DNA from: Aquitalea magnusonii
Lineage (GTDB): Bacteria; Pseudomonadota; Gammaproteobacteria; Burkholderiales; Chromobacteriaceae
Length of the DNA: 64,000 nucleotides
NCBI RefSeq assembly: GCF_002217795.2
Contig: NZ_AP018823.1
Span: 1,550,001 to 1,614,000 of the forward strand
Direction: 5' to 3'
This document shows, in pieces, positions 25,762-33,442 of this stretch. Below the pieces are notes generated by a model. That model saw only the letters and a program-made list of their open reading frames with translations. It was not told where the DNA came from and searched no databases. A program made the position numbers and the translations under genes. The first letter of the stretch is position 1. Every line of letters starts with the position of its first letter.

Positions 25762-25937
25762 GGCGCTGTTGGTTTCGCCGCGTTGCTGCGGCAGCGGTGG
25801 GATTGGTCTGGCCGGTGCGTGGCCGTGCGCAGGGCTGGCGGAAGCGGGCGGGCATGAGCGGGGCGAGCCTGCTGAGGGCCTTGCCCGACGGCGGGCAAGG
25901 CGGTGTGTGCGGTTGGCGGCGGCCGGGCTGTTACCGT

Positions 25938-26681
25938 TTAGCGTGTGGCAATGTCCTTGCGCACCCGCTTGATATGCCCTTCCACGTAGAAGGCGGCGGC
26001 ATCGGCATCGCCGTTGACAATGGCTTCGTAGATCAGTTGGTGCTCTGCAATATAGAGCCGGATGCGGTTGGGGTCGTAAATGCCATCGTCTCGCAGCCTT
26101 TGCCATAGCTGCTGGTCCATGCTGCTGGAGATTTCGTTGGCAATCCGGATGATCAGCGGATTGTCGGTCATCACCGCCAACTGGCGGTGAAATAGGCGGT
26201 CAGTTTCGTGCCACAGCGCTTGCTGCTGCGGGTCGGAGATGTCATGCACGCTGGCCATCATGGCCAGGTACTGCTCTGCCAGCGCATCGCGCCGGTGCTG
26301 TCTGGCGGCCAGCCGGGCAATATTCGGCTCCATCAGCAGGCGCACTTCCAGCGTGGCCAGCGGGCTGAGGTCGGCGTCGGGCGCGGGGCGCTGGGCATCG
26401 GCCGCGCCAGTGGTGGCAGGCAGGGGGGCGGGCGGCGGATTGACATAGGTGCCGGAGCCCTGCCGGGTGAATACCCGTCCTTCGTTTTGCAAAGCGCCGA
26501 TGGCTTCCCGCACGGCGGGCCGGCTGACGCCAAAACGGCTGGCCAGCACGCGTTCGGCGGGCAGGCGTGAACCCACGGCAAACTGGCCGTTCAAGATGCC
26601 TTCGCGAATCTTGTCGGCCACTTGTTCGTAAACCTGCTTGGCGCGAAATTCGCTTGGCGGCAGTGTGGTGGTGTTGGTCAT
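25938..26681 (-). CDS. FadR-subfamily GntR transcriptional regulator (FCD domain)
   Basis: 247 residues: N-terminal winged helix (SRLPAERVLASRFGVSRPAVREAIGALQNEG) and a C-terminal all-helical FCD ligand domain with Asp/His metal-ligand candidates (HETDRLFHRQL, EHQLIYEAI). It lies upstream of the lhpI-lhpH unit on the same strand, so it probably represses hydroxyproline catabolism with the substrate or an intermediate as inducer. A TTTACCAATT motif precedes it, matching one before lhpI. Confidence 0.9.
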   Translation of the reverse strand: MTNTTTLPPSEFRAKQVYEQVADKIREGILNGQFAVGSRLPAERVLASRFGVSRPAVREAIGALQNEGRVFTRQGSGTYVNPPPAPLPATTGAADAQRPAPDADLSPLATLEVRLLMEPNIARLAARQHRRDALAEQYLAMMASVHDISDPQQQALWHETDRLFHRQLAVMTDNPLIIRIANEISSSMDQQLWQRLRDDGIYDPNRIRLYIAEHQLIYEAIVNGDADAAAFYVEGHIKRVRKDIATR

Positions 26682-26753
26682 GGCATCCCCAGGCAGACAG
26701 AGCGGCCCGCCTGCAGACGGACCGTGGCGGATTGTAGCATCTGGAGAAAAATG

Positions 26754-26763
26754 TTTACCAATT
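26754..26763. promoter_or_regulatory. TTTACCAATT motif upstream of the GntR gene
   Basis: Second copy of the motif found in the lhpI promoter; 73 bp before the regulator start codon, consistent with autoregulation. Confidence 0.45.
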
Positions 26764-26805
26764 TGGCACGCTCACATCCTTGTGCCGCTGCCGCGGTGAC
26801 GCAAC

Positions 26806-27606
26806 TCAGGCAAACACCGCCACCACCTGGCGGGACAGGGCGACCAATTCGCCGTCCGGTCCATGCAGATGGGCATCCTGATTGGCATAGCCATCGCGGG
26901 CGGCAACCAGGCTGGCGTCCATGCGCCACCAGCCCTCATTGCTGACGGGCTGGCCGTGATGCACGAACTCCAGTTCCCAGCTGATGGTGCTGGCCGGGGC
27001 GTGTCCCTGTACCAGTGACAGGGCTACCGGCGGGATGGCATCGGCCATGGCAACAATCTGTTCTTCTTCCATCAGGCCCGGGTCGCGCTGGCGCAGCAGG
27101 ATACGGTTGGTGGTGGCGCTGTGGCCGCTGAACGGCAGGCCGCCTTCCACCCAGCGGTAGGCATAGTGACGGGTGAATTCTGGCGTCAGGCCAGGAATGA
27201 AGGGCAGTTCCGGGCCGGGACTGCTGTCCGTCGCCAGTGGCTTGAGCTCCGGCTTGAACGACAAGGCAGAATCCCTTGAGGCACCAAAGACTGCAACAAA
27301 CATGGCTGCCACCTGCTCGCCAGCCATCAGCCGCGCTGCCACCTGCACCGCGGCACGCCCCTGGCGCAGCAGCTCCACCCGCAGGCTGAGCGGGCCGGGC
27401 GCGGCAGGCGCAACAAATGTGGTGTGCAGCGACCACAGTGCCGGCAAGTCCGGCATGGCTGCCCGCATGGCACGTAGCGCCAGCAGTGCCTGTATGCCAC
27501 CAAACAGGGTGCGTCCCTGCGCCCAGCTATCATCCACCTCGGCAGTAAACAGGCCGGGCTGGTCGGCCACCGGGGTGATGCTGCGGCAGACGTCTTCGAT
27601 TTGCAT
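26806..27606 (-). CDS. Acyl-CoA thioesterase-like double hotdog protein
   Basis: 266 residues with two hotdog-fold halves: DSWAQGRTLFGGIQALLALRAM at the start of the first, and a second half beginning around residue 150. The pattern resembles TesB-like thioesterases, which hydrolyse acyl-CoA to free acid and CoA. It has no signal peptide. The ATG at MQIEDVCRS follows AAGGAAAACAGC; upstream in-frame starts run into the operator. It is divergent from a GlxA-type regulator that may control it. Confidence 0.8.
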   Translation of the reverse strand: MQIEDVCRSITPVADQPGLFTAEVDDSWAQGRTLFGGIQALLALRAMRAAMPDLPALWSLHTTFVAPAAPGPLSLRVELLRQGRAAVQVAARLMAGEQVAAMFVAVFGASRDSALSFKPELKPLATDSSPGPELPFIPGLTPEFTRHYAYRWVEGGLPFSGHSATTNRILLRQRDPGLMEEEQIVAMADAIPPVALSLVQGHAPASTISWELEFVHHGQPVSNEGWWRMDASLVAARDGYANQDAHLHGPDGELVALSRQVVAVFA

Positions 27607-27681
27607 GCTGTTTTCCTTGTATCGCACGGCTGAAGAAAGTGACTGGCGGCAGTCTAGCAGTGGCATTGTGCCGGCTGCAGT

Positions 27682-27714
27682 GGCAATATCGACAATATTC
27701 ATGTCGATATTGCC
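27682..27714. promoter_or_regulatory. Perfect 13-bp inverted repeat between thioesterase and AraC-type gene
   Basis: GGCAATATCGACA and TGTCGATATTGCC are exact reverse complements around a 7-nt spacer. The element ends 6 bp before the regulator start codon and lies about 75 bp from the thioesterase start. A regulator dimer bound here would block its own translation start region, so autoregulation is likely. Confidence 0.7.
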
Positions 27715-27720
27715 AATATC

Positions 27721-28698
27721 ATGCATCAGCTACGTTTGCTTCTGCTGGATGGCTGCTATGCCGGCAGCGTGACCGGATTTACCGATCTGCTGCATTTCGC
27801 CAACCAGATTGCCGCCCGCAAGGGCTGGCCGCCGCCATTTCACTGGCGGCTGTTCAGCCTGGATGGCCGGCCGGTCAGCACGGCCTCCGGCATCGTGCTG
27901 AGCGCGGACGGGGATGCCGCGCTGGCAGAGGAGGCCGACACGCTGGTGTTGCCGCCGCTTGCCTATCAGCGGCTGAGCGATTTTGAAGCCCGGCTGGCCG
28001 CAGAAAAGGCCGTCGGTGCATTGGCGCTGCGGCTGCATGCGGCGGGCCGGCGGGTGCTGTCTTTCTGTACCGGCGTGCCTTTGCTGGCTGAGCATGGTTT
28101 GCTGGATGGTCGTGCGGCCACGGTGAGCTGGTGGCTGCATCATTGGTTCCGCCAGCGCTACCCGCAGGTGCAGTTGCAGGATTACGCCACCTGCAGCGAG
28201 GACGCGGGGGTATGGTGCGGCGGGGCCACCACTTCCTATATCGATCTGGCCCTGCGGCTGATCCGCCAGGAGGGCGGAGTGGCGCTGGCCATGTCCTGTT
28301 CCCGCCTGATGCTGGCCGATCTCAACCGGGTGAGTCAGGCACCGTATATGTCGATGCAGAGTTTTGCCGGCCATGATGATGAACTGGTGCTGCGCTGCCA
28401 GGACTGGTTGCAGCGGCATCTGGATCGCCCCTACCGGCTGGAGACGCTGGCGGATCAGATGGGGGTGAGCGCACGTACCCTGATGCGGCGCTTTCAACTG
28501 GTGCTGGGCCAGCCACCCCTGCGCTATCTGCAGCAGCTACGCTTGCAGGCGGCCCGGCGCTTGCTGGAAACCACCGCGCTGCCGCTGGATGAAATTGTCA
28601 GCCGGGTGGGCTATGCCGATGCGGCCAGCTTTCGCCGGCTGTTCCAGCGCGAACTGCACTGCACGCCGGCGGAGTATCGCCGTCGCTTTGCCGCCTGA
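27721..28698 (+). CDS. GlxA-type transcriptional regulator (DJ-1/PfpI plus AraC)
   Basis: 325 residues. The first 190 or so form a DJ-1/PfpI-like amidase-type domain with Cys in the nucleophile-elbow position (VLSFCTGVPLLAEHGLLDG). The last 100 are an AraC-type double helix-turn-helix (LADQMGVSARTLMRRFQLVLG, then VGYADAASFRRLFQRE). Members of this group control catabolic genes next to them. The start codon abuts a strong palindrome; the divergent thioesterase is the obvious target. Confidence 0.9.
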   Translation: MHQLRLLLLDGCYAGSVTGFTDLLHFANQIAARKGWPPPFHWRLFSLDGRPVSTASGIVLSADGDAALAEEADTLVLPPLAYQRLSDFEARLAAEKAVGALALRLHAAGRRVLSFCTGVPLLAEHGLLDGRAATVSWWLHHWFRQRYPQVQLQDYATCSEDAGVWCGGATTSYIDLALRLIRQEGGVALAMSCSRLMLADLNRVSQAPYMSMQSFAGHDDELVLRCQDWLQRHLDRPYRLETLADQMGVSARTLMRRFQLVLGQPPLRYLQQLRLQAARRLLETTALPLDEIVSRVGYADAASFRRLFQRELHCTPAEYRRRFAA

Positions 28699-28782
28699 GT
28701 GCTGGCGTCGCTGTGCAGGTGTGATGGATTGGGCATTATGGCACCGGTATAGTGTTAATAACCGATTGCTGATTATAAAGAA

Positions 28783-29418
28783 ATGCCCGTGAAAACTGCC
28801 ATCAAAGCCAAAGTCCTCTTGCTTGCAACTGCAATGTTTGCTGCATTCTCGGCCCATGCCGGCGATGTGATGCCGCCCACTCTGACGCCCGGAGCCACTT
28901 TTGAATTTCACCGCGTTGACGGTTTTACTGGCGCGGAAAATCAGCACTGGACGCTGACATTTCAAGGCATGAAGAACGGCAATTACGCATATAGCGGCGT
29001 TAATCGAGAAGGGAAGTACACGGTTTACAGAAGTAAAAACCTGAACAACTTCGCAGTGGACAAGAAGACGGGTGAAGTCAGTGAGGCCCAGATTCTGAGA
29101 TGGCCTCTTACCGTGGGTAATTCATACTCTTATCAATACCAAGGCAATACCATAAAGGTCAATGTTACGGACTTTGAAAAGGTTGAAACACCCGCTGGAG
29201 TCTTTGATGCCTACCGCATCAAGCTGAACGGTACGTGGCATGATGAGGACAACTATAGCGGCCCATGGTACGAAATATACTGGTATGCGCCATCTGTTGG
29301 TTTCTTCGTCAAGATCGAGTATTCCTCCGCAGATATGCTGGGCCGACACCTCCAATGGAGAAAAACGGAATTGATCAAGTACACCATCCCCAGCGTGCAA
29401 GCCAGTCCAGCCAATTAA
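28783..29418 (+). CDS. Secreted or periplasmic protein of unknown function
   Basis: 211 residues with a signal peptide (KAKVLLLATAMFAAFSAHA). The mature part is rich in aromatic residues and beta-strand patterns and has no motif I recognise. Base composition is noticeably more AT-rich than the neighbours, suggesting recent transfer or relaxed codon use. An in-frame GTG six bases later could also be the start. It forms a single-gene unit with its own terminator. Confidence 0.75.
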   Translation: MPVKTAIKAKVLLLATAMFAAFSAHAGDVMPPTLTPGATFEFHRVDGFTGAENQHWTLTFQGMKNGNYAYSGVNREGKYTVYRSKNLNNFAVDKKTGEVSEAQILRWPLTVGNSYSYQYQGNTIKVNVTDFEKVETPAGVFDAYRIKLNGTWHDEDNYSGPWYEIYWYAPSVGFFVKIEYSSADMLGRHLQWRKTELIKYTIPSVQASPAN

Positions 29419-29439
29419 AGCATTGCCGTTTTTTACCAG

Positions 29440-29466
29440 GCAGCATCACCGGATGCTGCTTTTTTA
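29440..29466 (+). terminator. Intrinsic terminator
   Basis: GCAGCATC and GATGCTGC form an 8-bp stem with ACCG loop, followed by seven T. It ends the secreted-protein gene. Confidence 0.85.
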
Positions 29467-29813
29467 TTGGTCGCAGTGAAATGAAAGTATTCAGAGGCCG
29501 ATGGGTGCTGCACGTTTAATCACAGTTCCGCTTGTACCCACACATCAAAGCAGCAGGGCGAGGACATCTGATGCAGCAAGCGCCAGGGAACTCGGCCACT
29601 CCGCGAATCAGCCGTCTGCCGTGAGCTGACAATACGGTTCAGTCATGGCGGGGATGTTCTTCAGAGGAGGGTGGCTGATTGGTCTTGTCAATGCAGCATT
29701 TCTGTTAAGCAGATCATTTTTTCTTGGTTAGCCTGCCGTCGCGGCTCTGCTAGCGTGCTGTTTGTCAGGCAGGCGTATGACTTGCCAGCTTTCATGCACA
29801 TCAAGGAGTCACC
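29467..29813. other. Intergenic region before the molbindin gene
   Basis: About 350 bp without a supportable gene or an obvious strong repeat. It should contain the promoter of the molbindin/reductase pair; I could not assign hexamers with confidence. Confidence 0.5.
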
Positions 29814-30032
29814 ATGAGCATTCAATCCCTCAATGTCCGCAACCAGTTCAAGGGCGTGATCAAGGAAATCCTGGAAGGGCCGGTTCTGTCCGAAGTGGAT
29901 GTGGAAACCGCCTCCGGCATTGTCACCTCGGTGATTACCACCCGCTCGGTACGCGAGCTGCAACTGAAAGTGGGCTCGCCGGTGATTGCCTTCGTCAAGT
30001 CCACCGAAGTGTCCATTGCCACGCTGGCGTAA
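29814..30032 (+). CDS. Molbindin (TOBE/Mop domain protein)
   Basis: 72-residue single Mop domain: the SxRNQFKGVIKEI start and LQLKVGSPVIAFVKSTEVSIAT end are the consensus of molybdopterin/molybdate-binding molbindins, which store molybdate or tungstate in the cytoplasm as oligomers. Good Shine-Dalgarno AAGGAG. It is 9 bp from the reductase gene downstream, so they are cotranscribed, though a functional link is not obvious. Confidence 0.9.
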   Translation: MSIQSLNVRNQFKGVIKEILEGPVLSEVDVETASGIVTSVITTRSVRELQLKVGSPVIAFVKSTEVSIATLA

Positions 30033-30041
30033 GGAGCAGGC

Positions 30042-30632
30042 ATGAGCGCCATTCTGCCCGAAGCCGCACTGCAGCAACTGTTTGTTGCCGCCCGTTCCAA
30101 TCACCGTTTCCAGGACAAGCCGGTTGCCGAATCCACCATTCGCCAGTTGTACGAACTGTTGAAATGGGGGCCGACCGCCTTCAATGGCCAGCCAGGCCGT
30201 TACCTGTTCATCCACAGCGACGAGGCCCGGCAAAAACTGCTGCCCGCGCTGTCATCGGGCAATCGCGACAAGACCGCGGCAGCGCCGCTTACCGTGGTGC
30301 TGGCCTGGGATGCGGCCTTTCATCAGCATCTGCCCCAGCAGTTTCCGGCCTACGACGCCAAGGGCTTTTACGATGGCCTGCCGCAACTGGTGGAGCCGCA
30401 TGCGCGGCTGAATGCCAGTCTGCAGGCAGGGTATCTGATCCTGGCCGCCCGTGCGCTGGGGCTGGACGCCGGACCCATGTCCGGCTTTGATGCCGCAGCC
30501 GTGGATGCGGCCTTCTTCCCTGATGGCCAGTGGCGCAGCCTGCTGGTGGTGAACCTGGGTTACGGCGTGACCGAAGGTTTGCCGCCGCGCGGGCCGCGGC
30601 TGGCGTTCGAGCAGGCTGCTGCCATCGTTTGA
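30042..30632 (+). CDS. RutE/HadB-like nitroreductase-family reductase
   Basis: 196-residue FMN-dependent nitroreductase-fold protein. SNHRFQDKPV and LLKWGPTAFNGQPGRYLF near the N-terminus and LAARALGLDAGPMSGFD in the second half match the RutE/malonic semialdehyde reductase subgroup. The rest of a rut pyrimidine-degradation operon is absent, so a broader enal or quinone reductase role is possible. It ends at a strong hairpin. Confidence 0.85.
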   Translation: MSAILPEAALQQLFVAARSNHRFQDKPVAESTIRQLYELLKWGPTAFNGQPGRYLFIHSDEARQKLLPALSSGNRDKTAAAPLTVVLAWDAAFHQHLPQQFPAYDAKGFYDGLPQLVEPHARLNASLQAGYLILAARALGLDAGPMSGFDAAAVDAAFFPDGQWRSLLVVNLGYGVTEGLPPRGPRLAFEQAAAIV

Positions 30633-30657
30633 GTGCAGTTCCGGTTTGATCCAATGC

Positions 30658-30683
30658 AGCGCCCATATGAAAATATGGGCGCT
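30658..30683 (+). terminator. Hairpin with GAAA tetraloop after the reductase gene
   Basis: AGCGCCCATAT and ATATGGGCGCT pair perfectly over 11 bp around GAAA. The T run after it is short (ATTTGTCGTT), so termination may be partial. Confidence 0.7.
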
Positions 30684-30827
30684 ATTTGTCGTTAATTGCA
30701 GTCATTTATCTTTATTTTCGATATTTAACGGCGATTTTATTGGTTTGTTAATTCATGCCGGATGGTTAGTCTGTCCCCTGAATGCGCTGCCCACCCACTT
30801 GCGGCAGCCACCATCAGGGAGTCTGCA

Positions 30828-31640
30828 ATGCAGTCATCAACAATCAAATCCTCACGCTGGGGCGGTGTGCTGGCCACGCTGCTGCTGGCTGTCAGTACGC
30901 TGGCCGTGGCCGGTCCCAATGGCATCAAGGTAGGGGTGTCGTCCACGCCGCAAATCGAATCGCTGCAAATCGCGGTGAAGGAAGCCAAGGCCCAGGGCCT
31001 GAATGTGGAGCTGGTGGAGTTTTCCGACTGGAACACGCCCAATGCCGCGCTGGCCAATGGCGATATCGATGTCAATTATTTCCAGCATATCCCGTTTCTG
31101 GAAAACGCCAAGAAGCAGGGCGGTTACGACTTCGTGCCGATTGCCCCCGGCACCATCATGAAAATCGGCCTGTATTCGCACAAATGGAAATCCTTTGCCC
31201 AGATTCCGGTGGGAGGCAAGGTGGCCATTGCCGGCGACCCGGTCAATGGCGGCCGTGGCTTGCTGCTGCTGGAAAAAGCCGGGCTGATCAAGCTCAAGCC
31301 CGGCCTGGGTTACAAGGCCACCATCCAGGATATCGTGGCCAATCCGCGCAAGCTGCAGATCGTGCAGCTGGAAGCCTCGCAACTGGCGCGCTCGCTGGAT
31401 GATGTGGATCTGGCGCAAGGCTATCCGTCCTTCCTCAAGCTGGCGGGCGACAACCCGGACAATGCCTTGCTGTTTGACGGGCTGGAAAACAAGATTTACG
31501 CCCTGCAATGGGTGGTGCGCAAACAGGATGTGAACAATGCGCAAATCCGCCGCTTCATTGCCATCTATCAGCAATCAAAGCAAGTGCGTGCCTCGCTGGA
31601 CAAGGTGTTCGGCAAGTTGTACGCCCCGGCCTGGCTGTGA
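30828..31640 (+). CDS. MetQ/NlpA-family substrate-binding protein 1 (organosulfur uptake)
   Basis: 270-residue periplasmic protein of the NlpA/MetQ family with a type I signal peptide rather than the lipobox of E. coli MetQ. VEFSDWNTPNAALANGDIDVNYFQHIPFL is the diagnostic segment. It heads an operon with MetN- and MetI-like genes and sulfur flavoenzymes, so the ligand is more likely an organosulfur compound (methionine derivative, sulfoxide or similar) than methionine alone; that is inference. The ATG after CAGGGAGTCTGCA is preferred over an upstream in-frame codon. Confidence 0.88.
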   Translation: MQSSTIKSSRWGGVLATLLLAVSTLAVAGPNGIKVGVSSTPQIESLQIAVKEAKAQGLNVELVEFSDWNTPNAALANGDIDVNYFQHIPFLENAKKQGGYDFVPIAPGTIMKIGLYSHKWKSFAQIPVGGKVAIAGDPVNGGRGLLLLEKAGLIKLKPGLGYKATIQDIVANPRKLQIVQLEASQLARSLDDVDLAQGYPSFLKLAGDNPDNALLFDGLENKIYALQWVVRKQDVNNAQIRRFIAIYQQSKQVRASLDKVFGKLYAPAWL

Positions 31641-31651
31641 GGGAGAGGCGC

Positions 31652-32782
31652 ATGAATGCTTTGGCAGAGGCAATCCGGCCAGAGGTAGAACAAGGCCCGG
31701 CCTTGTGGCAGCGGGAGGTCAAGCCCGCCGGCGAGGCGCTGGTGAGTTTCCGGCAGGTGGGGCGTCAGTTCCAGGCTGGCGGGCGCAGCGTGCAGGCCTT
31801 GCAGGATGTGAGCTTTGACATCCAGCGTGGCGAAATCTTCGGCATCATCGGCCGCAGCGGCGCGGGCAAGTCCACCTTGCTGCGCACCATCAACCGGCTG
31901 GAGTCACCCGGCAGCGGGCAGGTGCTGGTGGCGGGCAAGGATTTGTCAGGCCTGAACGAAGCCCAGCTGGCGCAGGCGCGGCGCGGCATCGGCATGATAT
32001 TCCAGCACTTCAACCTGCTGTCCTCGCGTACGGTGGCGCAGAACATCGGCCTGCCCCTGAAGATAGCCGGGCTGCCGCAGGCCGAGATTGACGCCCGCGT
32101 CGACAGCCTGCTGCAACTGGTGGGGCTGGAGGGCAAGCGCGATGTCTATCCGGCCCGCTTGTCCGGCGGCCAGAAGCAGCGGGTGGGCATTGCCCGCGCG
32201 CTGGTGCATCAGCCGGAGCTGCTGCTGTGCGACGAAGCCACCTCGGCGCTGGACCCGGAAACCACCCAGTCCATTCTGGCGCTGCTGCGCGATATCAACC
32301 GTCAGCTCAAGGTCACCGTGGTGCTGATTACCCACGAAATGGCCGTCATCCGCGAAGTGTGTGACCGCGTGGCGGTGCTGGAAGCGGGCAAGGTGGTGGA
32401 GCTGGGGCCGGTATGGCAGGTGTTTGGTGCGCCGCAGGCTGATGCCACCCGCGCCTTGCTGGCCTCGCTGAATCATGAACTGCCGGCTGATGTGGCCGGG
32501 CGCATTGTGGCGGAACCGGCCAGTGCGCAGTCGGAACTGCTGCTGGATGTGCGGCTGGATGGCGTCAGCGGGCAGGACCCGGCGCTAGGCCCGCTGGTGG
32601 CGGCACTGGGACCGGCCACCCGCCTGCTGCATGGCGGCGTGGAGCGCATACAGGGCCGGGCGCAGGGCAGGCTGGTGCTGGCCTGCGCACCGCAGTCACG
32701 CAACCGGCTGGGCGATCTGGCCCGTCAGCTGGCCATTCCGGCTGGCAATATCCGCATCCTGGGGTACGTCGACCATGCCTGA
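31652..32782 (+). CDS. MetN-like ABC ATPase with C-terminal NIL domain
   Basis: 376 residues. Walker A GRSGAGKST, signature LSGGQKQRV and Walker B LLLCDEATSALD are intact. The last 90 residues form the NIL (ACT-like) domain that in E. coli MetN binds methionine and inhibits transport, so feedback control is possible. It is 11 bp downstream of the binding protein, and its stop lies inside the permease gene. It likely energises uptake for both MetQ-like proteins of this operon. Confidence 0.92.
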   Translation: MNALAEAIRPEVEQGPALWQREVKPAGEALVSFRQVGRQFQAGGRSVQALQDVSFDIQRGEIFGIIGRSGAGKSTLLRTINRLESPGSGQVLVAGKDLSGLNEAQLAQARRGIGMIFQHFNLLSSRTVAQNIGLPLKIAGLPQAEIDARVDSLLQLVGLEGKRDVYPARLSGGQKQRVGIARALVHQPELLLCDEATSALDPETTQSILALLRDINRQLKVTVVLITHEMAVIREVCDRVAVLEAGKVVELGPVWQVFGAPQADATRALLASLNHELPADVAGRIVAEPASAQSELLLDVRLDGVSGQDPALGPLVAALGPATRLLHGGVERIQGRAQGRLVLACAPQSRNRLGDLARQLAIPAGNIRILGYVDHA

Positions 32783-33428
32783 TTCTTTCGATCTGTATCT
32801 GACTGCCGCCTGGCAGACCCTGCAAATGGTCAGCGTGTCGGCGCTGGTATCCGCCATCTTCGGCCTGGCGCTGGCCTTGCTGCTGGTGACTACCGGTCCG
32901 GGCGACCTGTACGCCCGCCCCTGGCTCAACCGGGGCGTGGGCAGTGTGGTGAATGTGTTCCGCTCGGTGCCTTTCATCATTCTGCTGGTGGTATTGCTGC
33001 CCTTCACCCGGCTGGTGGTGGGCACCACCATCGGCGTGTGGGCGGCGGTGGTGCCGCTGTCGGTGGCCGGTATTCCGTTTTTTGCCCGTATTGCCGAAGT
33101 CAGCCTGCGCGAAGTGGACCGCGGGCTGATTGAAGCGGTGCAGGCCATGGGCGGGCGCAAGCGCGATGTGCTGTGGCATGTGCTGCTGCCCGAAGCGCTG
33201 CCGGGCATCGTCTCCGGCCTCACCATCACCCTGGTGGCCATGATCGGCTCCTCGGCCATGGCCGGTGCCGTGGGGGCCGGTGGGCTGGGCGATGTCGCCA
33301 TCCGTTACGGCTATCAGCGCTTTGATACCCAGGTGATGGTGTCGGTGCTCATCGGCCTGGTGGTGCTGGTCAGCGTGGTGCAAACCGCCGGTGACGTGCT
33401 GGCGCGTCGTCTGAATCATCGTCAATAA
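32775..33428 (+). CDS. MetI-like ABC permease
   Basis: 217-residue inner-membrane permease with five hydrophobic segments; EAVQAMGGRKRDVLWHVLLPEALPGI is the EAA loop that contacts the ATPase, and MAGAVGAGGLGDVAIRYGYQRF is the MetI signature. It overlaps metN by 8 bp. It completes a D-methionine-type importer embedded in sulfur-acquisition genes. Confidence 0.93.
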   Translation: MPDSFDLYLTAAWQTLQMVSVSALVSAIFGLALALLLVTTGPGDLYARPWLNRGVGSVVNVFRSVPFIILLVVLLPFTRLVVGTTIGVWAAVVPLSVAGIPFFARIAEVSLREVDRGLIEAVQAMGGRKRDVLWHVLLPEALPGIVSGLTITLVAMIGSSAMAGAVGAGGLGDVAIRYGYQRFDTQVMVSVLIGLVVLVSVVQTAGDVLARRLNHRQ

Positions 33429-33442
33429 GCGAAAGCCGTTTC

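Larger units (their letters stand above)
25616..25937. other. Intergenic region with regulator motifs, lhp promoter
   Basis: No gene. The part near lhpI is AT-rich and carries two candidate operator elements (listed). The rest, toward the end of the GntR gene, is GC-rich and featureless to my reading. Confidence 0.6.

Noticed and set aside
30684..30827. Search for a sigma54 promoter or SAM-type riboswitch before the first MetQ-like gene
   Set aside because: No GG-N10-GC element with flanking consensus, no island palindrome and no recognisable riboswitch core were found; this operon is probably controlled differently.
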